Program-made: the position numbers and the translations under genes
Assembly (NCBI GenBank): GCA_963576725.1
Contig: OY755252.1
Span: 57,503,985-57,567,984 of the forward strand
Origin: Azorinus chamasolen
Lineage: Eukaryota; Mollusca; Bivalvia; Cardiida; Solecurtidae
Length of the DNA stretch: 64,000 nucleotides
Reading direction: 5' to 3'
Notes under the pieces: generated by a model
The model's database searches: none
The model's input: the letters and a program-made list of their open reading frames with translations, nothing else
What the model was told of the DNA's origin: nothing
Part shown: positions 43,966-56,896 of the stretch, piece after piece
How the letters are laid out: each line of letters opens with the position of its first letter
Position numbering within the stretch: position 1 is the first letter of the stretch

Positions 43966-44874
43966 TACAGTCAAACCTGTCCTAGCGACACATTGTTTTT
44001 AGCGACATCCTGTCAGATGCGACAGTATTTCCTTCCTCCCGATGTATTTTCCTCTATATTTCAACTGTATATAGCGACACACTGGCAGATGCGACATACG
44101 ACACTAAATTTGTACTCCCAACTCGGCAAACGACATTGTATTTAGCGACAATGAGCTTTCACTGTATCATTGTGTTTGTACTTAATTGCCCTCATTAACG
44201 TGTCAAAGGATTAATGCCCAAGGTGATAAGGGATTATCTGGTCCAGTTGGTCTGTTAGTCTCACTACTGTTAGAGTTTTTATAGCTAGCTACCCAACCAT
44301 AAAATTTTGATAATTAACTGCGCTTTAATCATCCATTTATTTATACCGGAAATCGGTCATAATGTCGTAATTGGCTATTCTAGTGATTTAATTGCCAAAT
44401 TGGTTTCATAACTTGACAAGAAGTTAACCACACCACTTTAAAAGGTTTATTTCATTATAACATAAATTGTATTCTCATAATTAAGATACAGACATATAGA
44501 AATGTGCCTCTGCTTCCCTGTCAAAGACAGATGTGTTTGGCCTCGTTGTGGCAATGGGCCGAAACGCTTCGAAAAACTACGAGGCTTCTGATTTTCATGA
44601 ACTTGTTTTGTGCACAAACTTACTTTTTATTAATAGAATTATTGATAAGGACACTAAAATAGTAACATCATAAAATAGTTTATTCCATCCCAAACCCTAA
44701 AAAAGTAATACCTAGATATAAATTTGAAATGTCATCAGTTTTCGCGAAGAATGTTGATCAATACGACATGGACTTTTCCCATGAAATTTTCAACCTGAAT
44801 TCAAAGACACCCTGTGAGATACGACACTTTTGGCTTTCTCCCAAACTATGTCTCTAAAAACAGGTTTGACTGTA
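43966..44874. mobile_element. 905-bp Tc1/mariner-like non-autonomous element
   Basis: TA-CAGTCAAACCTGTCCTAGCG at the left; ACAGGTTTGACTG-TA at the right (TA at 43966 and 44873). The sister unit at 39545 has CATCTGTG-TA-TGTGTGTG uninterrupted, matching the flanks. Subterminal repeats of (T)AGCGACA and GATGCGACA(G/T) are visible. No transposase frame. Confidence 0.75.
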
Positions 44875-45129
44875 TTTGTGTGTGCAATATGTGTATAGAA
44901 TTGATGGTATGTGTATTTACAACGTACCTCAGACAGAGGTTTTAAATCGATCACAGACTATTTGTATGTTAACCCTTTCTTCAATGCATACGCCTTACTA
45001 GGTCCTTGCAGTCAGATCAGTGTCTACTCTGTTTGCTTAAGATATATGTTTTGTGTTTTATATTTTGTATTCTTATGCATATCAAAATGAATGCTGTATT
45101 TGAGTGGCATTTTTTTAGTCCTTTTTCAG

Positions 45130-46950
45130 TGGCTTGCTGTCTATTTTAATTCTTGTTCTAGTTTCCCCAATCAGAAAATATGTTACATTGTAATTTGCAT
45201 ATGACCTACTAGTATTTAGCAGTACACTGTATTTTCATTAGGTAATACATTGACTGGCATGCGGCCTTTTTATAACGCCTCTACACATGGCCAAACTATG
45301 TAAAATCCAGATATACAGTCTGCTAACGTTTCGAAATTCCTGGGATCATATAGATTGGGATTTAAAGAATTTAGACAAACGAAATTGTGTTATGTGTCGA
45401 AAATTTAACAATTGTTGTTAATAGTAACTGGTGATAGATCTAATATAACTAGAAGTCATAAACTTCAACAGTATGAAACAGTATGAGTATAATGTAGTAA
45501 GAAACAAGAAACAATATTTAGACAAAATATAAACAACAGGATCAGTATTAATTATCTTGAAAAACAGTTTTATAAAGTTATTTGTCTGAATGTAGTACAA
45601 TATTTATTACACATGTAAACAGATCCATGAATTTGAAGTCACGGGTGCTGGAGAAATCGCCTAGTGAAGAAATCGCCTACAATTAGATATACAGTAAACC
45701 AATGGGAGATTTCGCCTAGAAATTATATAGTGATTGTAGTTCGTATGTTACAGGTAGTGATAATTTGACAGACATATAAAGAACGTTTGTAACAAGAATA
45801 AATTGTCCTGTTGTCTTGTTTTATAGATCAAGATGACCCGGATTGGACGATCAGTGCAGCCCCTGATCATCACCTGGAATTCGTCTGCCCATTAAATTAC
45901 AGGGTTGATAATTATATACCGATTATTAGCAGAAAATGAAAATGTCATATGCACGGAACAAGTTATAATATGAGTCTTATTTCTTGTTAGATGATCTGGA
46001 TCCAATAAATGTTCGAAAAGCAATATTAGTTTGTACAAAGCGTCGGTTACCACAGTAATAAGTAAAATTAATATTTTCGGCAAATAACCGATCCACGGTA
46101 CGGCACTTTTTTGGAAATGGCTAATTCCACAGACAATTTATATATATTTATACAGAAAGACAGAATAATAGCTGCAAAGGAACATCCATGTCAAGTGGTA
46201 CAATCTTCCATCTAGTGATTTAGGTCGGATGTCTGACTTCAGACAGTGAACAGGTACAATACAGCCCACCTTAAGCAATAGCTAAAACATTAGCTTATTA
46301 TAATCTAGCAGATTGACAAATTCACGAATGATGATGGAATCAATCTATTTTGCGTAGCAGCGATGCAACAGCTGGATTGATAAAACAAACATATACGAGC
46401 GTATAGCCTATGCACCCCAGTATAACGAGCTTGTTTACCACTAATATCATTTGGATAAAAATACAATAAATACCGACATTAATCATAGGCGGGGCTTGTG
46501 AAATTAAACACGCATGCTACATTACAACCTTTATTGTGCCTAACAATAAATGACCTATGAAGTATAAAATCCTGATCAGAACCACTGAAATCATTATGTC
46601 AGTTATATCAAATCAATGTTCACATGTCCTATAAGTCTCTTTAAATATCAACAGAACAAATATCTTTCATAAAGTCCACAGATACTAGTATTATGACGAG
46701 ACCAAAGCGTTAAGCTGGAACATGAAAACATACATGCTTTATTAGTTTTGAATTATTGACCAACTAAAAGCACGCATACTTCAAAGGTCTACAACATGAT
46801 AATATCACGTTGCCTGGCAACATCTGGATGTTAGATGCAACGAAACGTGCAATGCAATGGGTCTGTCCTGTTTGCTTATGGTGTACTATAGAACTGATTC
46901 TACAGCTTCTTCCTGAACCAACATGAGAGAGATAGATAGATAGAGTATAT
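45130..46950 (+). other. No gene recognised
   Basis: AT-rich. AGAAATCGCCTA / AGATTTCGCCTA repeats near 45651-45720 and a short GATA run at 46930. No coding evidence. Confidence 0.3.
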
Positions 46951-48080
46951 TAGAGTAGTGGCATTTATAGTATTAATTACTTTCCCCAACCACAGCACAA
47001 TCGACTCCAGACTATTTGTATGTTAACCCTTTCCTCCATGAATACGCTTTACTACGCCTTCGCATCTGGAGAAGACCCAGACCAGATTGGTTCGGTAGGA
47101 ATTGTCAGTTCAGGGTATAATCTGTTTGCATAAGATAAATATATGCTTTGTGATTCATATGTTGTATTCTTGTGTATTGTTTTCTGTTAGCAAATTCAAC
47201 ATTGGCTCCAACTTTTGAACTATTTGAAATAGTAACGTTATGTTAGTGTGCACATGCATCTGTTAAAGCTATTTAGGAGGATCAGGTCAATGTCAAAGTC
47301 ACCCCTTAAGATTAACGTGTAAAAATGCAGTTTTTAAAGATGTATCTATTGAGTGGAGTCAGATCTATGTGACAATCACTCTTTGTGATAAAAGATCAAT
47401 ACTTACAAAAATCGGTATAATATTGGCTTTTGCCTTTTAGCTGTATATAGAGGCTCACATTTTGGGATGTCCATGATATAACACACAATAAGTTTGCCTT
47501 ACCAGAATGTGTAGGTAGATTAGATTTTCTATGGTGACGAATAGACAATAGTCTGCGCAGATTATTAGAGAAAAACTATTTTGTTTCAAACACTTGTAGT
47601 TGAGATTCTTTAGAAACGATTTTCTTCAAAAGTGTTTGTATTCTGAAAATTGGTATTATAGTTTAAATGATTGTAGGTGTAAAGACGTTGGTGTATATGA
47701 GAATTCGTATCTACTAAGACGGTATAAAATATTGTGTAGGAATAAAATTTTCATATAGATTTATTCCTTTTATTAAGTGATTTTCCTCTGTCAAAGACTG
47801 TATTCATAAAAATAGAAACTCAGTCGTTTTAGCTGAGCATAATTTCGAACCGTCCAGTGTTTAGATATCTTATGACTGTGTTTCATAATTGATGTTTGAC
47901 GCTTGTACCTCGTAATGTTTGCACAACATCTATGTATGTCTTTGAAAAACAATCTACCTCAGAACGCCTGCGTTTAGTATTAATGGTATATTTATCTATA
48001 ACGTACCAATCGGAGAAGACCCAGATCAGGCTGGTTATGTTAACTGTACGCCAAATGGAGTCCGTCAAACAGAGGAGTTA

Positions 48081-50750
<2,670 letters not shown>

Positions 50751-50880
50751 GCTTTGAAAGCCTGGTAGGATGTAAAGTCAAAACACGCTTATAAGTGTGT
50801 TTTTTGGCGAGAAAACTAAAAACTATTGCTCAAACTGCAAATTTTTGGAATGCTTATATTGTACAGATGAAACATTGATT
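50751..50880 (+). repeat. Direct repeat R, left copy
   Basis: CTTTGAAAGCCTGGTAGGAT then GTAAAGTCA, ATAAGTGTGTTTTTTGGCGA and TTTTTGGAATGCTTATATTG. It matches 52650-52777 with about one change in six and small gaps. Confidence 0.6.
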
Positions 50881-50938
50881 ATTCGCACAGAAAAATGTCT
50901 ATGAGTTGTTAACAGTTTATGTTAACATACTAAGTAAC

Positions 50939-52441
50939 AAACAAGAGGGCCAGAATGGCCCTGACATCGCTCACCAGGCAATCAGAGGAGAAGATGTTCA
51001 AAGTTTTCACTATATGTTTCTAGAGAAAACTAGCCACCCCTGGGGCGGGCCAATATTGATCCAAGGGGCATAATTTATACAACTTTTGTAGAGGACCTGA
51101 ACATGATGCTATGTGCCAAATATGAAAGCTGAGAACCTTCCAGTTTCTGAGGAAAATAATTTCAAATTTGACACTATATGTTTCTATTGCGAACTGGCTA
51201 CCCCTGGGGCGGGGCCAATTTCGACCCCAGGGGCATAATTTATATAACTCTTGTAGAGGACCTGAACATGATGTTATGTGTTAAATATGAAAGCTGAGAA
51301 CCTTCCAGTTTCTGAGGAAAATATTTTCAAAGTTGTCACTATATGTTTCTATTGAGACATGGCTACCCCTGGGGCGGGGCCAATTTTGACCCCTGGGGCA
51401 TAATTTATATAACTTTTGTAGAGGACCTGAATATGATCCTATGTGCCAAATATGAAAGCTAAGAACCCTGTAGATTTAGAGGAGAAGATTTTCAAAGTTT
51501 TCACTATATGTTTCTATTGAAAACTGGCCACCCCTGGGGCGGGGTCAATTTTGACCCAAGGGGCATAATTTATATAAACTTTGTAGAGGACCTGAACATG
51601 ATGCTATGTGCCAAATATGAAAGCTGAGAACACTGTAGATTCAGAAGAAAACATTTTCAAAGTTGTCACTATATGTTTCTATTGAAAACTTGCTACCCCT
51701 GGGGCGGGGCCAATTTTGAACCCAGGGGCATAATTCATATAACTTTTGTAGAGGACCTGAACATGATGCTATGTGCCAAATATGAAAGCTGAGAACCCTG
51801 TAGATTCAGAGGAGAAGATTTTCAAAGTTGTCACTATATGTTTCTATTGCGAACTGGCTACCCCTGGGGCGGGGCCAATTTTGACCCCAGGGGCATAATT
51901 TATATAACTTTGTAGAGGACCTGAACATGATGCTATGTGCCAAATATGAAAGCTGAGAACGCTGTAGATTCAGAGGAGAAGATTTTCAAAGTTGTCACTA
52001 TATGTTTCTAATGAAATCTGGCTACCCCTGGGGCGGGGCCAATTTTGACCCCAGGGGCATAATTTATATAACTTTTGTAGAGGACCTGAACATGATGCTA
52101 TGTGCCAAATATGAAAGCTGAGAACCCTGTAGATTCAGAGGAGAAGATTTTCAAAGTTTTACTATATATTTCAATAGAAAACAAGGCACCCCTGGGGCGG
52201 GGCCAATTTTGACCCCAGGGGCAAAAATTATATAACTTTTGTAGAGGACCTAAAGATGATGCTATGTACCAAAGATGAAAGCTGAGAACCCTGTAGATTC
52301 AGAGGAGAAGATTTTTAAAGGTTCAAATTGTTGACGCCCGACGACGGACGACGCACGACGGACGACGCACGACGCACGACGACGGACATCAAGTGATCAC
52401 AAAAGCTCACCCTGAGCACAAAAGTGCTCTGGTGAGCTAAA
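50939..52441 (+). mobile_element. Helentron-like element H4, ~165-bp minisatellite core
   Basis: The 5' end is AACAAGAGGGCCAGAATGGC CCTGACATCGCTCACC (GGGCC/GGCCC hairpin). Eight units carry CTACCCCTGGGGCGGGGCCA, AGAGGACCTGAACATGATGC and CAAATATGAAAGCTGAGAAC, followed by a GACGGACGACGCACGAC array (52335-52388). The 3' hairpin is GCTCACC-TGAGCACAAAAGTGCTC-GGTGAGC. Units are much more alike than in H1 or H2, so this insertion or amplification is younger. Confidence 0.75.
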
Positions 52442-52649
52442 AACCAGATCACATGACAATGTATGCCTTTTTGCTTTTTTTTGTTTTTTTGTTTTTTTGT
52501 TGTTGTTTTTTTTTTTGGGGGGGGGGGGCCTAACAATTTAGTCTAAAAGACCCGAAATTTTAGAAATCGGCATTCATTAAATGTGCCACATTTTGTTGTC
52601 ACATATTTTCTATTAGGCAAAGCATATACATAATTAGCCGAAGGGTTCA

Positions 52650-52777
52650 CTTTGAAAGCCTGATAGGATGTAAAATCAGTTAATGCCCATAAGTGTATTT
52701 TTGGAGGAAAATGTGGAAATTAGCGCTAATTAACACTGCTAATTTCTGGAATTCTTATATCGCACAGATTATACCGC
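52650..52777 (+). repeat. Direct repeat R, right copy
   Basis: CTTTGAAAGCCTGATAGGAT, ATAAGTGTATTTTTGGAGGA, AATTTCTGGAATTCTTATAT. Partner of 50751-50880 on the other side of H4. Between H4 and this copy is a T-rich/G-rich run (52470-52528). Confidence 0.6.
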
Positions 52778-52799
52778 TAGTCATTTCCAGCTTAAATTT

Positions 52800-53002
52800 C
52801 CCAGAAAAACATTGACAAACAGTGCAGACCCTGATCAGAGGGATCCATCACCAGTTTTCTGACCTGGTTCTACACTGAGGCATATGCCAATATACTTGTT
52901 TCCTGCATTCGGTTTTAGAGCGATCACGTAAGCGAGCAAGTAATGTATTAGCGAATGAATACAGAAAAATGATGCAGTGAGCTCCCATAAGATTGTTTTG
53001 CA
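52800..53002 (+). repeat. Degenerate A-type hairpin
   Basis: GACAAACAGTGCAGACCCTG ... CTGACCTGGTTCTACACTG (52813-52877); the centre and outer parts are decayed. Confidence 0.45.
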
Positions 53003-53225
53003 TTAATCCATTCCCTTCAAGACTATGTTTTAGATCCAACCCTTTGAATAAATCTTCTGAAAAGGAGCATTTTTTTAAATTATTTTAGAATTATATAGTT
53101 TTTAAACCATTATGGTAAACAGAGCAGTAACTCCTACGGAGCAAATGCTCTTTTTACTATATTGGTTTCAAAAAACGAATTTTACAGAGGCATAGAATAG
53201 GTTTCAGTTGGGGGGAATGGATTAA
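53003..53225 (-). mobile_element. TTAA hairpin MITE, family C (C3)
   Basis: TTAA at 53003 and 53222; TCCATTCCCTTC...GGGGGAATGGA termini. The hairpin is 53100-53172 with core ACTCCTACGGAGCA, somewhat eroded. GTTTTAGATCCAACCCTTTG and AATAAATCTTCTGAAAAGGA match C1. Confidence 0.65.
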
Positions 53226-53319
53226 GTAATCACAAATGTAAAGACTTAAAATAAAACTATATTGAGTAACCGCTGTAAAGACGTTTATAATTGTATATTT
53301 GTTTTAATTTTAGTCCTTC

Positions 53320-53660
53320 CCCATAGTCCAGATTAGGCTCCGATTAATTCAGCATCTGATCAGGATCCGAGCTGTTTTTCAAAAGTGTGTTTCCAAATCG
53401 CCCGAGATCCAAGTTTGAGTTGATTTATTTTCAATGGAACGATGGTCAATGTTGCGGGCCTTGGCACCATCAACAATGAAATGCCTGACAAGGGTGCAAA
53501 CTGTAGAATCAATATATTATTTTATAAGCAATCAGTTCCTATAGGAGCCGTCTGATCTGGGTCTGTTCTGTTTGCAAAGTCGTCATGGTTTCATGAATAA
53601 ACAAACACGCGCCTGTTTAATACAGAAAGAGGGTTAGGTAAACTAATGACAGTTCGCAAT
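53320..53660 (+). repeat. Decayed A/D hairpin pieces
   Basis: CATCTGATCAGGATCCGAGC (53350) and the right arm CCTATAGGAGCCGTCTGATC then TGGGTCTGTTCTGTTTGC (53538-53574). No intact element. Confidence 0.45.
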
Positions 53661-53727
53661 AAAGACTTCCAAATAAGTTTCCAACTGCACTTCTGGAAAC
53701 CTTTTAGATTTGTTCCGTTAGACTGTT

Positions 53728-53973
53728 TACTCCTTGTACATTGTATTGCACGGTCAATGCGATACTATAAATAGAGATAACTATGAACGCATCACGGAAT
53801 TTCCCACTATACTCCTTGTACATTGTATTGCACGGTCAATGCGATACTATAAATAGAGATAACTATGAACGCATCACGGAATTTCCCACTATACTCCTTG
53901 TACATTGTATTGCATGGTCAATGCGATACTATAAATAGAGATAACTATGAACGCATCACGGAATTTCCCACTA
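53728..53973 (+). repeat. Three near-identical 82-bp tandem copies
   Basis: The unit begins TACTCCTTGTACATTGTATT and ends GGAATTTCCCACTA. One base differs among three copies (CACGG or CATGG). It contains ACTATAAATAGAG, a TATA-box-like motif. Recent triplication. Confidence 0.9.
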
Positions 53974-54054
53974 TAGGGATGTTATAATTATTGCCAATTA
54001 TCAGTTCTCTATGGAACACCATTTTGCCATGCAAATTGCTTAATACAAAATGTG

Positions 54055-54402
54055 AAATGCTTTTTGCCAATTGTATAAATTGTTAGGGAATATTCCAAAT
54101 TATGGGTGTAAATGACAAATGCGAATTGCTAAATGCTAAATGCTTATTGCTAAATGCATGTTTGCACTACTAGCATTGAACAGCGCTATTTTTAAAGTAA
54201 CTGTACATTTGCATGTTTATTTACATTGAAGCTTATTACTTATTGCACTATTAAATTAAAAATGGCGCTGTTCAATGTTAGTAGTGCAAACATGCATTTA
54301 GCAATACGCATGTCGCATTTCGCATTTGTCATTTACATCCATCATTTGGAACATTCCGGTTCTTTCCCTAGCAATTTACACAATTGGCAAAAAGCATTTC
54401 GC
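54055..54402. repeat. Foldback with ~140-bp arms
   Basis: CTTTTTGCCAATTGTATAAA ... TTTAGCAATTGC-type tandem (AATGCTAAATGCTTATTGCT) ... CATGTTTGCACTACTAGCAT pairs with ATGTTAGTAGTGCAAACATG ... TTTACACAATTGGCAAAAAG. Loop about 54200-54255. An oligo of type AAATGC(G/T) recurs in the arms. Confidence 0.7.
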
Positions 54403-54552
54403 CTCACCTCGGGCAGATGTTTGTTTTTTTCAAAGTGAGTACATTACATTTTCCTTGTTTTACTTGTTTTTCATGAAACCCAATTATCCTACTTTCCATA
54501 GAAAAGCGAAGATATTTCCACTGCACCATACTCTAGACCATAACCTATGTGT

Positions 54553-55019
54553 TATAGTTCGATTTTGACCCGTGAGCTGTGACCTTTAGGACCAGTCCAC
54601 CCGTAGAGGTAAAACGCGTCACAAACCATGTATTTGTTCCGGAGTTACATGTGGTTATACAGACAAGTAATAAGCATATACAGTAAAACCTCTCTATAAC
54701 GGCCACTAAATTGTGTTAATTAGTTGGTATTTAGGACAGGTGACTGCTTAAAGCAAGGTGAAAGTAAAATAGAACGATCATATAGGAGCGTTCTGTTTTA
54801 CTTTCACCTTGCTTTAAACAGCCACCTGCCTTTAACACACACTACTTGATAATATATTTAGTGGCCGTTATAGAGAGGTTTTACTGTATATACTAATACT
54901 GCACGATTACTACGAGCTTCTTATGACAACCATTGTCCACTTACCCATAAATTAGAATGGTTTCAACTTCTATAAATAGAAAAGTGCAGTCACGGCTCAG
55001 CACTCGAAATCGAACTATA
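54553..55019 (+). mobile_element. 467-bp element, left member of an inverted pair
   Basis: Its own ends are inverted: TATAGTTCGATTTTGACCCG and CACTCGAAATCGAACTATA. It carries GGTCCTAAAGG-type sequence, TTTGTGACGC(G/A)TTTTACC, and a nested TA MITE (54679-54888). The reverse copy is 56897-57366. Confidence 0.65.
54679..54888. mobile_element. TA foldback MITE, CAGTAAAACCTCTCTATAAC family
   Basis: TA-CAGTAAAACCTCTCTATAACG ... GTTATAGAGAGGTTTTACTG-TA, palindromic almost throughout. The centre GATCATATAGGAGCG is an eroded CTCCTATAGGAG. Same position within the 467-bp element as the copy at 57038, so it was present before that element was duplicated. Confidence 0.75.
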
Positions 55020-55039
55020 GTAAGTATAGTATTGGTATA

Positions 55040-55371
55040 TACAGTTGAACTTCGATACTTCGAACTCGGATAACTCGAATAACTCGAATTTCGGGATAAC
55101 TCGAACAAAAAATCCAGTCCTTCCAAAATTAACACTACATAATTGCTCTAAAATGTATCGCTACAGATATCTAGAAACACATGAGGCAGCTTAATACAGG
55201 TCTAAAGTAATGCTGTAAGCTCCTACAGGAGTTTTCAGCATTACTTTAGACCTGTATTAAGCTGCGGTCTTGACAAATCGTTCAGATGAGAAATCGGATG
55301 ACTCGAACATCTGTTATCTCGAACTTATTTGTACGGTCCCTTGAAGCTCGACTTATCGAAGTTCAACTGTA
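55040..55371. mobile_element. TA foldback MITE, CAGTTGAACTTCGATA family
   Basis: TA-CAGTTGAACTTCGATACTTCG ... TATCGAAGTTCAACTG-TA. Repeated GATAACTCGAA motifs lie inside the ends. The central palindrome is GCAGCTTAATACAGGTCTAA AGTAATGC ... with core AGCTCCTACAGGAG. Confidence 0.75.
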
Positions 55372-55374
55372 GTT

Positions 55375-55968
55375 GGCTAAAGTTCAATCCTTTCAAAACG
55401 TACGATGCAGAATTGCTCTAAAATGTACAGTGCTCCCTCTCTACAACGACACCCTTTGGGATACGAAGATTGTATGTGTTGTTCAGAGGGAGTTGTTATA
55501 GGGAGGGAAAATCAAACATAATTAGCTTGTTTGCATATCCCCAGATAAGGTGTATTTCGAGAACTAAAACCGTTATGCCTCCATCAAACCCTATGTTGTG
55601 ACCACTCTTTAGAATCGTCACAGAGTGACGATTCTAAAGAGTGGTCACAACATAGGGTTTGATGGAGGCATAAAGAAAATACGATGGAAAAAAGTTGTTT
55701 CTGGAGCCTTGTTGTTTCGGAAACAGTGGCATGCGTTGTTGTAAGGAGGAAATTGTTATTGAGAGGGCCGTTGTAGGGAGGGAGCACTGTACTATTATGC
55801 ATATATAGAAACACGTGTGACAGCTTAATGCAGGTCTACCTTAGACCTGCATTAAGCTGTTTACTTAAGAAATTGTCCGGATCAGAATCGGATAACTCGA
55901 ACAACTATAACCTCGAACTAATTTGTATGGTCCTTCGAATTTCGAGATATCGAAGTTCAACTGTACAT
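55375..55968. mobile_element. Second CAGTTGAACTTCG copy, 5' truncated, with nested MITE
   Basis: TTGCTCTAAAATG (55413) continues after the nested element as CTATTATGCATATATAGAAA, the AATGCAGGTCTACCTTAGAC hairpin remnant and TATCGAAGTTCAACTG-TA at 55968. The host is contiguous across the insert when compared with 55130-55180. Confidence 0.65.
55426..55791. mobile_element. TA foldback MITE, CAGTGCTCCCTCTCTACAAC family
   Basis: TA-CAGTGCTCCCTCTCTACAACG ... GTAGGGAGGGAGCACTG-TA. The centre is the palindrome ACCACTCTTTAGAATCGTCA-CAGAG-TGACGATTCTAAAGAGTGGT with CCTCCATCAAACCCTATGTT arms. Inserted at a TA inside the preceding element; a reverse copy is at 60394-60762. Confidence 0.75.
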
Positions 55969-56792
55969 GTAGGCGCTATATAAACACTCGATTTCATCTA
56001 TGCTAACGGAAATCGACGAGTCTCCGTTTAAAAGGTTTCGACTAATACACTTATGTCACCATTACATGGCTTACTTGACGAATTCTTCCAACAACTCGTG
56101 CAGCAGCGACCTTTATCATCCTGGTCCTGTGACAGCTGTCATAGTATAAGCTCTATATATATATTCTTTATTTCAATCTCATCATGGTATACATTACTTA
56201 CATACACATGGAATCACAAAACATATTTAATCATGCCATTCAAAAGAGAATTATAAGAGACTAAAAAGTAAATTTACCATAACACACTGTTTCTCGATAG
56301 TCATACATCATATATCGAGAAACCAAACCAGAAAATAAAACTAAAACAATGTAAATAAATGTAGTGCTAATCTCATTACTAAAACATGCCATAAAGTTTA
56401 TATTTAAAACCTGAATGTCAAGACTGCACAAATGTGCCTTATTACGAATTTTTTGTAAAATATCCATCATTACCATCGATCAGATCTAGCAGAATTTACA
56501 TGGACGAAATAACATAAAATATGGGATTTAAACACTTATAACACGCATATATACACATAAGATGAAATATAACAGTATTCTATATCTACATAGGTAAAAT
56601 GTACCAGTTATTGCACATACTAAGTATTATACAGATGATGTCTTCGCTCTATCAAGATCAACAGCATGGTTGTATGACCTACTTGTTTGCTGGTGAAAGG
56701 CAAGCACGCGTTGACAAAATGTGTATTTTAATGCTCACTGTCAAACTTTTTATTTTTCTTCATTTTTTTGTTTCAAGAAACAGTCACAGTAA
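55969..56792 (+). other. No gene recognised
   Basis: Short frames on both strands, no motif. The right part (TTAATGCTCACTGTCAAACT) leads into a D hairpin. Confidence 0.3.
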
Positions 56793-56896
56793 CAAACAGT
56801 TTGGATCCTGATGAGACGCCGAGTTACTCGGCGTCTCATCTGGATCCAAAATGTTTGCATAGGTAAACACAGCTGTGACATTGGCATGGAAAGAGT
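56793..56896 (-). mobile_element. Family D hairpin element (D2), cut at its right side
   Basis: Hairpin 56793-56858: CAAACAGTTTGGATCCTGAT GAGACGCCGAGTTACTCGGC ... ATCTGGATCCAAAATGTTTG. Stem mismatch present in the reverse orientation (CCTGAT left). Then GACATTGGCATGGAAAGAG as in other D copies, ending where the 467-bp element begins. Confidence 0.6.

Larger units (their letters stand above)
39100..48080 (+). repeat. Diverged ~0.95-kb unit repeated in direct orientation
   Basis: Recurring landmarks in the same order include GTTAGCCTTCCCAGA (39165, 40111, 41875, 42446; similar at 47488), a GATGTAGAGAAAATAATCTG block (39215, 40172, 41935, 47535-like), CTTGTACCTCATAATGTTTG (39528, 40294, 43938, 47907), GGTATG-TTAT-ACGTACCTCA (39608, 40376, 44907, 47985) and CAACATTTGTACTGCAGAAT (40021, 41786, 42361). 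No protein is encoded. The units are strongly diverged, so the expansion is old. Later insertions (PLE F, H3, a TA MITE) interrupt individual units. Confidence 0.6.

Noticed and set aside
46925..46950. GATA microsatellite as a regulatory array
   Set aside because: Only a few units (GAGATAGATAGATAG), within expectation for AT-rich DNA.
55040..55371. tRNA-like B-box from GTTCGA strings in MITEs
   Set aside because: GTTCGA/TTCGAA recur because of the GATAACTCGAA repeats; no cloverleaf or A box is present.
56793..56858. Hammerhead ribozyme, suggested by CTGATGAG in D-type hairpins
   Set aside because: The motif is part of a palindromic stem; no GAAA partner or cleavage-site NUH is placed correctly, and the reverse arm varies independently of a ribozyme core.
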